Part shown: piece by piece, positions 1 through 8,513 of the stretch | Layout of the letters: each line of letters starts with the position of its first letter | Numbering within the stretch: the stretch's first letter is position 1 | NCBI GenBank assembly: GCA_021789795.1 | Contig: JAJYJA010000030.1 | Span: 1-18,607 of the forward strand | DNA from: Deltaproteobacteria bacterium | Lineage (GTDB): Bacteria; Desulfobacterota; Desulfobulbia; Desulfobulbales; VMSU01 | Reading direction: 5' to 3' | DNA: 18,607 bases | Notes under the pieces: generated by a model | Database searches by the model: none | Seen by the model: only the letters and a program-made list of their open reading frames with translations | What the model was told of the DNA's origin: nothing | Translations under genes and position numbers: made by a program

Positions 1-17
1 AACGCCTTCTCATCCAT
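1..17 (-). CDS. Start of an unidentified gene, cut by the left edge
   Basis: An ATG on the minus strand at position 17 opens a frame reading MDEKA before the window ends. It lies downstream of the HD-GYP gene in the same direction, after an 88-nt gap. A G-rich stretch just upstream (GGGGGTGACAC, then ATG) could serve as a ribosome binding site, but it is not a clean Shine-Dalgarno sequence. Only five codons are visible, so no function can be given. The gap holds a TTGACA hexamer at 57-62 with no convincing -10 partner. Confidence 0.3.
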
Positions 18-105
18 GTGTCACCCCCACCCCTTGCCCCTTGTTAACCTCGCCCCTGTCAATCCTAGCACGCCCCCCGCCGGGAAACCAAGCCTTTTCT
101 GATGC

Positions 106-1005
106 TTATCCGCCAGGCGGCCGGCAATAATCAAGCTCCAGAAAGCGCTCCACCACCTGGGGGTCGAACTGGCTACCCGAGCCGGCCAGGATATGGGCGC
201 AGACCTCCTCGGTCTTCCAGGCCCCGTGGTAGCGCCGTTCGCTGACCAAGGCGTCCCAGACATCGGCCACCGCGAAGATCCTGGCCGCGAGCGGGATCTC
301 CTCGCCCTTCAGGCCCCGGGGGTAGCCGGAGCCGTCCCAGCGCTCGTGGTGGCAGTAGGGGATGGCAATCGCCGGGCGCAGGAACTCGATGCCGGAGAGC
401 ATATTCCGGGCGTGCTCGGGGTGGCGCATCATCACCGCCATCTCCTCCTCGCTCAAGGGCCCGTCCTTCATCAGGATGGCGTCCGGCACCCCCATCTTGC
501 CGATGTCGTGCAGCAAGGCCCCGAACTTCAAGTAACGCCGCTCTTCGGGGGTGAAGGCAAAGCCCTCGGCCAGGCGCATGGTCAGCTCGCAGACCCGCTG
601 GGTATGGCCCTCGGTCTCCTTGTCCCGCAGCTCCAAGGCCCGGCCCCAGCCCTCGATGGTCGATTCGTAGGCGACCTTGAGCTCCTCGTTCAGCCGGGAG
701 ATCCGCCCCTCGTCCCGGCGGATCTGGCGCATGGCCAGCCGCGACAGACGCATGGCCAGAAACACGAACACCGCCCCGCCCAGATAGACGGTGCCCACCA
801 TGTACTCCGCCGGCCCCGGCGGCACCTGGGCCTTGGCCAGCACCTGGGCGCTGTAGCCCAGAAGGAAGAAGCCGATCAGGCTCTCCAGGACGTGCCAACG
901 CGGGAGCAGGGCCGCGGGGATCAACTCGCCGATCCGGCGGCTCTGGTACAGGGAGGCCACCAGAAAGCCCATCCCCAAGACGATGGTCGGGTGATAGAGA
1001 CTCAT
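106..1005 (-). CDS. Membrane-anchored HD-GYP domain phosphodiesterase
   Basis: This 299-residue protein has hydrophobic stretches near residues 5-20, 40-58 and 68-88, probably membrane helices. A short coiled-coil-like linker (about 95-115) follows, then a C-terminal HD-GYP domain. Visible catalytic features are HDIGK (HD at 166-167), a histidine in MRHPEH (195), HHERWDGSGYP (219-229) and a late QFDP motif. HD-GYP enzymes hydrolyse the second messenger c-di-GMP, so this is probably a membrane-bound c-di-GMP phosphodiesterase. No receiver or PAS domain is present, so the membrane region is the only candidate sensor. The RPYR-type motif is altered to RRYH. The ATG start is 5 nt after the acyltransferase stop, and GGGGGT 7 nt upstream may be the ribosome binding site, so it probably ends the uvrB transcript. 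Family call firm; substrate inferred. Confidence 0.9.
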   Translation of the reverse strand: MSLYHPTIVLGMGFLVASLYQSRRIGELIPAALLPRWHVLESLIGFFLLGYSAQVLAKAQVPPGPAEYMVGTVYLGGAVFVFLAMRLSRLAMRQIRRDEGRISRLNEELKVAYESTIEGWGRALELRDKETEGHTQRVCELTMRLAEGFAFTPEERRYLKFGALLHDIGKMGVPDAILMKDGPLSEEEMAVMMRHPEHARNMLSGIEFLRPAIAIPYCHHERWDGSGYPRGLKGEEIPLAARIFAVADVWDALVSERRYHGAWKTEEVCAHILAGSGSQFDPQVVERFLELDYCRPPGG

Positions 1006-1010
1006 TTCAC

Positions 1011-1718
1011 TTACCCCCGGTTACCGTTGGCAATCCCCGCCCGGGCGTGGTCAACCACCCCGAACGGCCGCCAGGCCTGGCGGTACAGTTCGATCAGCGC
1101 CGCCTCGATTTCCCGGCGATGTTCCTCAAGGCCCTGGGCCGTCAAACCGGCGGGCACGGAAATCGGCTCTCCGAAGCACATGTTCACCCTGGCAAAGGGC
1201 TTGGGCAGGGCGGTGCGGTCCCAACTGCGGAAGGCCCAGTAACGATCCGCCCCCCAGGCCAGGGGCAGGATGGGCGCCCCGGTCTTGCTGGCCAAGAGCA
1301 CCACCCCGGCCTGAAGCTTCAAGGCCGGCCCCTGGGAGCCGTCACCGACAATCGCCGCCCGCCGGCCATGATCCCGCATCTGGGCCATCATCTCCTTTAA
1401 GGCCATAAGTCCGCCCTTGGTGCGCGAACCCCGCACCGTGACCTGCCCCATGAGGTGCAGGGCCCGGGCGATATACTCGGCGTCCTCGCTGGCGCTGGCC
1501 ATGATCACCCAGCCCCGGCCCTCAGCCCGAGACATGCCGTAGAGGAGGGAGTAATGCCACATGCAGGCGATGAAGGGCTGGCCGCTGGCAAGCAGCCGCT
1601 GGTAATGCCCCGCCCCCGGCGTCGTCTCCCGGACGGTGGCGAACAGGGCCCGGGTCAGGGCGAGATAGAGCCGCGGCCCCACCGCCAGGGCCAAGCGCTG
1701 CCGCCAGCCCGTTTTCAC
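1011..1718 (-). CDS. DUF374 lysophospholipid acyltransferase-like protein
   Basis: The 235-residue protein resembles the DUF374 branch of the LPLAT acyltransferase family. These proteins are thought to transfer acyl chains to lipid or lipid A-like acceptors at the inner membrane. An N-terminal region leads into MWHYSLLYG (53-61), in the place of the family's catalytic histidine block. Later comes DGSQGPALKLQAG (about 125-137), matching the DGPRGP-type phosphate-binding motif, then GAPILPLAWG. The usual second arginine block is replaced by Gln-Gly-Pro, a modest divergence. The start is GTG, overlapping the uvrB stop as GTGA, which implies translational coupling. Family membership is clear; the acceptor cannot be told from sequence. 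Confidence 0.82.
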   Translation of the reverse strand: MKTGWRQRLALAVGPRLYLALTRALFATVRETTPGAGHYQRLLASGQPFIACMWHYSLLYGMSRAEGRGWVIMASASEDAEYIARALHLMGQVTVRGSRTKGGLMALKEMMAQMRDHGRRAAIVGDGSQGPALKLQAGVVLLASKTGAPILPLAWGADRYWAFRSWDRTALPKPFARVNMCFGEPISVPAGLTAQGLEEHRREIEAALIELYRQAWRPFGVVDHARAGIANGNRG

Positions 1719-3727
1719 AGCCAGGCGAGCTCCAGCTCCCGCAACCTCTTGATCCGGTCGCGCAGAGAGGCCGCCTCCTCGAAGGCCAGCTCCGCCGCCG
1801 CCTCGCGCATCTCGGCGGTCAGGGCCTTGATCTCCCGCCGCAGCCCGGCCAGGTCCTGGTAATCGGCCCCCGACTCCGCCGTCTGGGGTGGCGACACCGC
1901 CGCCTGGGGGTAGATGGTCTCGGTGATGTCCTTGATCGCCGAACGGATGGTGGTCGGGGTGATGCCGTGCCGCTGATTGTAGGCCAGCTGCCGCGCCCGG
2001 CGGCGGCTGGTCTCCTCGATGGCGCTGGCCATGGACTGGGTCACGGACGAGGCGTAGAGGATTACCTTGCCGCTGACGTTCCTGGCCGCCCGGCCACAGG
2101 TCTGGATCAGGGAGCGGTGGCTGCGCAGGAAGCCCTCCTTGTCGGCGTCCATGACCGCCACCAGCGACACCTCGGGGATGTCCAGGCCCTCGCGCAGCAG
2201 GTTGATGCCAATCAGCACCTGGAACACCCCCCGCCTCAGGTCGCGGATCAGCTCCACCCGCTCCAGGGTCTTGATGTCGGAATGGAGGTAACGCACCATG
2301 ACCCCCAGGTTGCCGTAGTAATCGGTCAGATCTTCCGCCATGCGCTTGGTCAGGGTGGTGACCAGCATCCGTTCGTCGCGGCTGGCCCGCGCCCTGATCT
2401 CGGCGAGCAGGTCATCTACCTGGCTCTCCGCCGGCCGCACCTCGATCTCCGGGTCCAGGAGGCCGGTGGGCCGGATGATCTGCTCCACCACCACCCCGCC
2501 CGTCTGCTTCAGCTCGTAGTCGCCGGGGGTGGCGGAGACGAAGATCACCTGCCGCACCCGGGCGTCGAATTCGGCAAAACGCAGCGGCCGGTTGTCGAGT
2601 GCCGAGGGCAGCCGGAAACCGAACTCCACCAGGGTCTCCTTGCGGGAACGGTCGCCCCGGAACATACCGCCGATCTGGGGTACGGTGACGTGGCTCTCGT
2701 CGATAAACACCAGGAAATCGTCAGGGAAATAATCGAGCAGGGTGGGCGGCGGCTCGCCGGGCAGGCGGCCGGTCAGGTGGCGGGAGTAGTTCTCGATGCC
2801 GTTGCAGTAGCCGAGCTCGCCCATCATCTCCAGATCGAAGTCGGTGCGCTGCTCAAGCCGTTGGGCCTCCAGCAGCCGGCCCGCGGCCTGGAGTTCGGCC
2901 AGCCGGGCCGCAAGCTCCTCCTTGATCGCCGCAATCGCGGTCTGCAAGCGCTCCTTCGAGGTGACGAAGTGGCTGCCAGGGAAGACAGTCACCGTCTCCA
3001 GGCTCGCGAGCGCCACCCCCCGCAGGGGGTCGATCACCCGGATGGCCTCCACCGTGTCGCCGAAGAACTCGACCCGCAGAGCCCGCTCCTCCTCGTAGGC
3101 GGGGAAGATCTCCAGCACGTCGCCCCGCACCCGGAAGACGCCGCGATGAAAGGACATCTCGTTGCGCTCGTAGAGCATGGCGGTCAGCCGGCGCTGCACC
3201 TCGGGCAGGGGCCGCTCCTCGCCGACGGTGAAGACCAGGTCCATGCCGCTGTACTCCTCCGGCGAGCCCAGACCGTAGATGCAGGACACCGAGGCCACGA
3301 TCAACACGTCCCGCCGGGTGAGCAGCGACCGGGTGGCGGAGTGGCGCATGGTGTCGATGGCCTCGTTGATCGCCGAATCCTTCTCGATGTAGGTGTCGGA
3401 TTGGGGAATATAGGCCTCGGGCTGGTAGTAGTCGTAGTAGGAGACGAAATACTCCACCGCGTTCTCGGGGAACAGGGCCTTGAATTCGGCGTAGAGCTGG
3501 GCGGCCAGGGTCTTGTTGGGGGCCATGACCAGGGCCGGACGGTTGGTCTGGGCAATGACCTGGGCCATGGTGAAGGTCTTGCCGGAGCCGGTCACCCCCA
3601 GGAGCACCTGGCTGCGGCGGCCCGCCTCGATCCCGGCGACCAGGGCGGCGATGGCCAGGGGCTGATCGCCGGCGGGGGAGAATTCGCTGGTAAACTTGAA
3701 CAAGCTGGCGCGGCGGGCCGGCGGCAT
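1715..3727 (-). CDS. uvrB: Excinuclease ABC subunit B (UvrB)
   Basis: UvrB is the damage-verifying helicase-like subunit of UvrABC nucleotide excision repair. It takes the lesion from UvrA and positions UvrC for incision. The protein is 670 residues, the normal length. It begins with the typical FKFTSEFSPAGDQPLAI segment. Walker A GVTGSGKT is at 44-51, the aromatic beta-hairpin YYDYYQPEAYIP at about 97-108, and motif II DESH sits before the conserved GGMFRGDRSR stretch. The helicase C-terminal half and a terminal UVR motif (EEAASLRDRIKRL) for UvrC binding are intact. I chose the ATG at 3727; a GTG one codon upstream is possible. The ribosome binding site is weak, and the gene starts 10 nt after the ExeA-like stop, so coupling is likely. 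SOS control is not evident. Confidence 0.97.
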   Translation of the reverse strand: MPPARRASLFKFTSEFSPAGDQPLAIAALVAGIEAGRRSQVLLGVTGSGKTFTMAQVIAQTNRPALVMAPNKTLAAQLYAEFKALFPENAVEYFVSYYDYYQPEAYIPQSDTYIEKDSAINEAIDTMRHSATRSLLTRRDVLIVASVSCIYGLGSPEEYSGMDLVFTVGEERPLPEVQRRLTAMLYERNEMSFHRGVFRVRGDVLEIFPAYEEERALRVEFFGDTVEAIRVIDPLRGVALASLETVTVFPGSHFVTSKERLQTAIAAIKEELAARLAELQAAGRLLEAQRLEQRTDFDLEMMGELGYCNGIENYSRHLTGRLPGEPPPTLLDYFPDDFLVFIDESHVTVPQIGGMFRGDRSRKETLVEFGFRLPSALDNRPLRFAEFDARVRQVIFVSATPGDYELKQTGGVVVEQIIRPTGLLDPEIEVRPAESQVDDLLAEIRARASRDERMLVTTLTKRMAEDLTDYYGNLGVMVRYLHSDIKTLERVELIRDLRRGVFQVLIGINLLREGLDIPEVSLVAVMDADKEGFLRSHRSLIQTCGRAARNVSGKVILYASSVTQSMASAIEETSRRRARQLAYNQRHGITPTTIRSAIKDITETIYPQAAVSPPQTAESGADYQDLAGLRREIKALTAEMREAAAELAFEEAASLRDRIKRLRELELAWL

Positions 3728-3737
3728 CACCCAGGGG

Positions 3738-4604
3738 TCAGCCGCCCAACGGCCCCCGCCGTCCGGCGGCCATCTGGATGGTGGCCGGGCCCAGGGGCTG
3801 ACCGCTGGTCATGGCCTCCAGGCAGGCGACGTAGAGCAGGCGGTTGATCTCCCGGGGGACGCCGCGGGAGAGTTCGTGCAGCAGGCCGTAGGTCTCGGGA
3901 GGCAGCCGGGAAGGGTCGCCGCCGCACTTCAGAATCCGGTACTTGACGTACTGCTCCAGCCCCTCCACGCCCAGGGGGGCGAGCCGGACCGCGAAGGTAA
4001 TCCGGCCCTTAAGCGAGGCGTGGGCCGGGGCGGTAAGACGGCGGGCCAGGCCGGGCTCGGCGACCAGGAGCACGGTGACCAGCTTTTCCTGCTCGGTCTC
4101 CAGGTTAGACATAGCCCGCAGGCTGTGCAGGGCATCGGCGGCCAAAAAGTGGGCCTCGTCGATGACGATGACCAGCCGCCGGCCCTCCTCCACCAAGCGC
4201 CGGGCCTGCCCCTGAAGCTGAACCAGCCGTTCCGAGGCCAGCCGGGCCGGGGCCGTCTCCAGACCGCCCAGGATGGCCCCCAGGAGGGCGGTCTTGCCCA
4301 TGCCGGGGAAGACCGAGACCAAGACCGGGGTGAAACGTTCCCGGTCGAGCGAGCGCAGCACCACCTGGGCGGCCAGGGTCTTGCCGGTGCCCGAGGGGCC
4401 GTCCAGCAGGATCAGGGCGTGCCGCTCCTCGATGCCGATCTTGAGTTTCACCACCGCCTCCTCGTGCTGTCGGGTGCGGAAGAAGAGCCGGGGGTCGATG
4501 GTATCCTGGAAGGGATTTTTCCGCAAACCCAACTGGTTGGCCCAGGGCGCGGTAAAGACGGGAGGGGGGAGGGACGGGCTGGCGAGGTGGTGAATCACGG
4601 GCAT
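3738..4604 (-). CDS. ExeA/MshM-like AAA ATPase
   Basis: A 288-residue AAA+ ATPase of the ExeA/GspA type. Walker A GPSGTGKT is at 69-76, Walker B LVIVIDE at 144-150 followed by AH, and a sensor-2-like GVPREINRL at 248-256. The entry segment NPFQDTIDPRLFF is typical of ExeA-family domains. Full-length GspA/ExeA carries a membrane helix and a peptidoglycan-binding domain; here only the ATPase remains, closer in size to MshM of type IV pilus systems. The first 20 residues are proline-rich. The gene overlaps the end of the MinD/FlhG-like gene by 10 nt and lies just before uvrB. A GAGG lies 3 nt before the ATG. No secretin or pilus gene is in the window, so the partner machinery is unknown. Confidence 0.85.
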   Translation of the reverse strand: MPVIHHLASPSLPPPVFTAPWANQLGLRKNPFQDTIDPRLFFRTRQHEEAVVKLKIGIEERHALILLDGPSGTGKTLAAQVVLRSLDRERFTPVLVSVFPGMGKTALLGAILGGLETAPARLASERLVQLQGQARRLVEEGRRLVIVIDEAHFLAADALHSLRAMSNLETEQEKLVTVLLVAEPGLARRLTAPAHASLKGRITFAVRLAPLGVEGLEQYVKYRILKCGGDPSRLPPETYGLLHELSRGVPREINRLLYVACLEAMTSGQPLGPATIQMAAGRRGPLGG

Positions 4605-5638
4605 CTACCTCGAATCATATTTTGGTAACGTTTGAAGGCCGAGTTCAGCCGGGGCCGGTCGTGATCGCCGGCCAGCAAGGCCTGGGCGACGGCGATGGTG
4701 TTACGGCTGACCTTGGCGGTGGGGTCGAAGACCAGATACGGCGTCCGCCGGGCGATGGCCGCCCCCACGGCGCTGTCTTTCAGGATATAGCCGATATTGG
4801 CGATCGAGACACCCAAAAACTGCTGGCCGCAGTTGGAAAACCGGCGCGCCACCTCCGCCGCCTGCCTGAGGTTGGAGGCCATGTTGACCACCGAGTACAG
4901 GGGCCGGGAAAAATCGCGGGCGCACAGGGCCTTGAGCAGACCGTAGGCGTCGGCCAGGGAGGTGATGTCCGGGGTGAGCACGAAGAGCACCTCGTCGGCG
5001 GCCAGCAGGAAGTCCCGCACCCCGGCCCCCATGCCGGCCCCGGTATCGACGATGATGAGGTCGGCATGGCGCTCCATCCCCTCCAGGGCGGCGAGCAGCC
5101 GCCGCCGCTCCTCCGGGGTGCTGTCGGCCAAGGCCACCACCCCCGAACCGCCGGCCACGATCCCGATCCCCTCCGGGCCCTGGTTGATCAGCTCGCCGGG
5201 CGGCAGGTCGTTGGTGGTCAGGTCCTTCAAGCTGTAGGCCGGCTGGATGCCGGCCAGGAGGTGGATGTTGGCCATGCCCAGATCGGCGTCCAGCACCAGG
5301 GCCATCCGCCCCAGGCGCTGGCAGGCGATGGCCAGGTTCAAGGCCAGGTTGCTCTTGCCCACCCCGCCCTTGCCCGAGGTCACCGCGATCACCCGGGCGT
5401 AGCCCCGGCTCTCCGCCTCGCCGTCCGCCTCCGCTTGCCGGCGGTGGTGAATCTCGTGCACCTTAAGAAAGGCGTCCACCGCCGCCTCGTCGAAGAACAG
5501 GCCGTCGCCGCGCAGCACCGGCTCTGGCAGGTACTGGGCATATTCGGACTCGTAGAACCGGATCAGGCTCTCCTCCAGCCCGGTGCGGTACATCAGTTCC
5601 TCTATGGTCAAAAAACCGCTCATCGCCGGCCAGGTCAT
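4595..5638 (-). CDS. MinD/FlhG-like ParA-family ATPase with MerR-like N-terminal domain
   Basis: This 347-residue protein joins two parts. Residues 9-65 (LTIEELMYRTGLEESLIRFY onward) look like a MerR-type winged helix. From residue 82 there is a deviant-Walker ATPase of the MinD/FlhG group: KGGVGKS at 90-96, DADLGMAN at 117-124, DTGAGMG at 198-204. MinD/FlhG proteins set the place or number of cell-surface structures such as flagella, usually through a membrane-binding C-terminal helix. Here the C-terminus (FKRYQNMIRGRCP) is not a strong amphipathic helix. No flagellar gene is nearby, so I give no symbol. Starts at 5638 (weak GGA six nt upstream) or 5623 are both possible. It overlaps the ExeA-like gene, suggesting joint production. 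Confidence 0.85.
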   Translation of the reverse strand: MTWPAMSGFLTIEELMYRTGLEESLIRFYESEYAQYLPEPVLRGDGLFFDEAAVDAFLKVHEIHHRRQAEADGEAESRGYARVIAVTSGKGGVGKSNLALNLAIACQRLGRMALVLDADLGMANIHLLAGIQPAYSLKDLTTNDLPPGELINQGPEGIGIVAGGSGVVALADSTPEERRRLLAALEGMERHADLIIVDTGAGMGAGVRDFLLAADEVLFVLTPDITSLADAYGLLKALCARDFSRPLYSVVNMASNLRQAAEVARRFSNCGQQFLGVSIANIGYILKDSAVGAAIARRTPYLVFDPTAKVSRNTIAVAQALLAGDHDRPRLNSAFKRYQNMIRGRCP

Positions 5639-5707
5639 AAGTTATCCGTCATGATAAACGTCAAGGGCAAACCGCCACCGTCCGTTAGGCAATCGCGCCC
5701 GCAACCA

Positions 5708-5729
5708 GGCCAACCCCCTTCGGTCGGCC
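5708..5729 (-). other. Hairpin after the hybrid kinase gene
   Basis: GGCCGACC and GGTTGGCC on the minus strand form an 8-bp stem with one G-U pair and a 6-nt loop, 6 nt after the kinase stop. No T-tract follows, so it is not a clear intrinsic terminator. It may stabilise or delimit the upstream mRNA. The rest of the 97-nt gap holds no convincing promoter. Confidence 0.4.
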
Positions 5730-5735
5730 CACCGC

Positions 5736-8489
5736 TCAACCTCCCTCCGCGGGCCTCTCCGGCTCCGGGGAGCAGCGGTCGCCGACGCTGGCCAGGGCCT
5801 CGCTGACCTTGAGCAGCACCTTCTGCAACTGGAAGGGCTTCTTCAGGCAGGCGAAGGCCCCCTTGCGCACCGTGGCCCTGATCTCCTCCATCGAGGCCAG
5901 GCCGGTGATGATGATCACCGGGATGTCGGGATACTCCTGGCGGACAAACTGCAACACCTCCAGACCGTCCTTCCTGGGCATCCGAATGTCGAGCAGGAGC
6001 AGGTTGTACTTCTTGTACCTGAGCCTCCCGATCCCCTCCAGCCCGTCGTAGGCCCCGTCCACCTCGTAACCCGCCGACCGCAGGCACTCTTGCAGCATCT
6101 CGTTCAACAGCCGCTCGTCATCCACCACCAGGATCCGGCACACCTCCTCGCCCGGCTGACTCTCCTTGCGCTGCTGGTTCACCGCCTTCTTTAGGGCCTG
6201 CAAGCGGCTGCCCTGGTCGAGCGGCAGCCTAACGGTGAAGGTGGAGCCCACCCCCTCCTCGCTCCGCACCTGCAAGACGCCGCCGTTATGCTCGACGATG
6301 GAGTGGCAGATGGCCAGCCCCAGGCCGGTGCCCTCCCCCTGACGCTTGGTGGTGAAGAAGGGGTCGAAGATCTTGTTTAAATTCTCCCGGGCGATGCCGG
6401 TGCCGGTGTCGGTGACGGAAACCGCCAGCCGCCCGCGGCGGTCCACCTCGGCCCGCAGGCTGATGCGTCCACCGGCGGGCATGGCGTGGCTGGCGTTGAT
6501 CAGGAGGTTCATGAACACCTGCTCGATCTGGCCGCCATCGACGTAGGCCAGGGGCAGATCGGCGGGGATCTGGTTATCCACCTTGATCTTGCTCATCGAC
6601 ACCCGGTCGCCGAGTACCGAGAGCACGTCGCGCATCACCTTGGCGAGATCGACGGCCTCAAGCTTGGGCTGGGTGGGCCGGGCAAAACCCATCAGCTCGC
6701 CGATGATCTTCGAGATCCGCTGCTCCTGGCCGAAGATGACCTTGAGCCGCTCGCGCAGCTCGGCCAGGTCGCCGCCCTGGGAGAGCAGGCGATCCATGAT
6801 TTGCAGGTTGAGCGAGATGATGGTCAGGGGATTGTTGATCTCGTGGGCGGCGCCGGCGGCCAGCCGTCCGACCGTGGCCAGGCGGTGGGAGTGGAAGAGC
6901 TGGCGCTGGCCCTCCTCCATCTTGCGGGCCGTCTCGGCGATCTCCCGGGCCTGGGCCTCGAGTTCAACCTCAAGCAGGATGCGCTCCACGGCCCCGGCGG
7001 CACTGGAGGTAAAGAGCTCGAAGTGCCGGCCAAGCTGGCTGCCGCCCAACTCCTCCCGGCCCTGAAAATCGAGCATCAACTCGCCCACGATCCGCTCCGG
7101 CCGGCCACTGGAAGTCTTGTCGGCCACGAAGAAGGTGGCCATGAACCGCGAGCCGGCCAGGGTCTCGGCCAGGGCATCGAGACTGCCCCCGTGCTCGAAA
7201 TCCACCGTCGCCTTGTTCAGCCGCCGCACCGCCTCGGCCTCGAGATCGGCGTTGGCCTGGGAGAGCACCCCCAGCACCGCCCCACCCCGGCGGGCGACCT
7301 CGAAGCCCTCCAGCCCGCCCTCGGTGGCGATCTTGCCGACAAAGGCGTCCCGCCGGGCATCCACCACCATGCACAGACAACGGGAAACCCCGAAGGCCTC
7401 CCGGGCCCCGGCGATGATCTCCTCCACCGCCCGCTCAACCGAAATCCCGGTCTTCAGGCGCCGGGTCATGGCGCAGATGGCGTCCAGCACCTGGTTGGCC
7501 TGGGCCAGCTCCCGGTTGCGCTGCTCCAGGCTGACCCCCACGCAACCCAAGGTCTGATTGGCGTTGCCCATCAGCCCCCGGTAGGTGTCGGCGTCGCCCA
7601 GCCCCAAGACCCCGGCCATCTCCTGGACCCGCTCCCCGGCCCGCCGCACCATCTCCTCGACCTCATCCGCGCCGATCTTGTGGTGCAACATGATATTTTC
7701 CAGGGCGAAATGGTAGCTCTGGTGATCGTAGGGCTTGGCGCTCAAAAAGTAACCAGAGCCGATGGCGTGGGTCACGGCCAGGACATCGGCGACCCGGATC
7801 AACTGGTGCAGGTTGGCGGGCTCGGGCCTGATGGCCGCGAAGACCGGCTGGTGATGCAGCCAGATGGCCTTGGCCAGGGGGGCGGGGAACAGCCACTGGG
7901 CCGCCACCATCTTGCCCACCTCGACGTGGGTGACCCCCATCAGCTCCTCCTCGATCTCCAGGGCCAGGGGGGCCTCGATGCCGTAGCCCCCCTGTTTTTC
8001 CAGCTCCTGGCAGACCTGGGCGAAGCCCTCGGGCAGGTGCAGAAAGCAGACCAGCTTGCCGATGTCGTGCACCAGGCCGGCGAGGTAGGCCTCATCGGGG
8101 TTGGCGAAGCCGAGCCTGGCGGCCAGGGACTCGGCCAAGGCCGCCACCCCGATGGAGTGGAGCCAGAACTGCACCAGGTCGTCCCGGCGACGGGCCAGGC
8201 CGCCGGTAAAGCAGTCGAAGACCGACACCGAGAGGATCAGGCAGCGGACGGTGGTGAACCCCAACAGGGAGATGGCCTTGGCGATGGTGGTGATCTCGGC
8301 CCGGGAGCCGACAAAGGCGGAGTTGGCGTAACGCAGGAGACGACCGGAGAGCACCTGGTCGTTCTTGAGCAGCTCGGCGATGGAGCCGAAACTCGACCGC
8401 TCCCCCTCCATCAGCCGGATGGCCTCCATGGCGATGGCGGGCAGGGTGGGAATTTTATCGATGTCAATGGGCTTATCGAAACGCGGCAT
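5736..8489 (-). CDS. HDOD-GAF-histidine kinase-receiver hybrid protein
   Basis: A single 917-residue signalling protein. Its parts in order (numbered from the chosen start) are: an HDOD domain (about 1-220, with VHDIGK at 140-145), a helical linker, a GAF-like sensor region (about 330-510), a coiled coil, and HisKA with phosphoacceptor His549 in AAHEINNPL. An HATPase_c domain follows (LLINASHAMPAGG, DTGTGI, GTGLGLAI), then a C-terminal receiver with Asp834 in LLLLDIRMP and the KKPF lysine. No membrane segments are seen, so it is probably cytoplasmic. HDOD domains usually act as regulatory, non-catalytic HD relatives, yet the HD pair is kept here. The ATG at 8489 sits 4 nt after GGAGG, preferred over ATGs at 8492 and 8540. 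No DNA-binding output is attached, so phosphotransfer to a separate partner is expected. Confidence 0.92.
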   Translation of the reverse strand: MPRFDKPIDIDKIPTLPAIAMEAIRLMEGERSSFGSIAELLKNDQVLSGRLLRYANSAFVGSRAEITTIAKAISLLGFTTVRCLILSVSVFDCFTGGLARRRDDLVQFWLHSIGVAALAESLAARLGFANPDEAYLAGLVHDIGKLVCFLHLPEGFAQVCQELEKQGGYGIEAPLALEIEEELMGVTHVEVGKMVAAQWLFPAPLAKAIWLHHQPVFAAIRPEPANLHQLIRVADVLAVTHAIGSGYFLSAKPYDHQSYHFALENIMLHHKIGADEVEEMVRRAGERVQEMAGVLGLGDADTYRGLMGNANQTLGCVGVSLEQRNRELAQANQVLDAICAMTRRLKTGISVERAVEEIIAGAREAFGVSRCLCMVVDARRDAFVGKIATEGGLEGFEVARRGGAVLGVLSQANADLEAEAVRRLNKATVDFEHGGSLDALAETLAGSRFMATFFVADKTSSGRPERIVGELMLDFQGREELGGSQLGRHFELFTSSAAGAVERILLEVELEAQAREIAETARKMEEGQRQLFHSHRLATVGRLAAGAAHEINNPLTIISLNLQIMDRLLSQGGDLAELRERLKVIFGQEQRISKIIGELMGFARPTQPKLEAVDLAKVMRDVLSVLGDRVSMSKIKVDNQIPADLPLAYVDGGQIEQVFMNLLINASHAMPAGGRISLRAEVDRRGRLAVSVTDTGTGIARENLNKIFDPFFTTKRQGEGTGLGLAICHSIVEHNGGVLQVRSEEGVGSTFTVRLPLDQGSRLQALKKAVNQQRKESQPGEEVCRILVVDDERLLNEMLQECLRSAGYEVDGAYDGLEGIGRLRYKKYNLLLLDIRMPRKDGLEVLQFVRQEYPDIPVIIITGLASMEEIRATVRKGAFACLKKPFQLQKVLLKVSEALASVGDRCSPEPERPAEGG

Positions 8490-8513
8490 CATACCTCCGT
8501 GTAGTTGCGCGTC

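Noticed and set aside
1967..3847. 626-codon open frame on the plus strand opposite uvrB
   Set aside because: Same cause: composition is G/H/Q-rich with no recognisable family, and uvrB on the other strand is complete.
6486..8504. 672-codon open frame on the plus strand opposite the hybrid kinase
   Set aside because: It is a shadow frame caused by GC-rich codon bias; its product is low-complexity G/H/Q/L-rich with no domain, while the minus strand carries clear kinase motifs.
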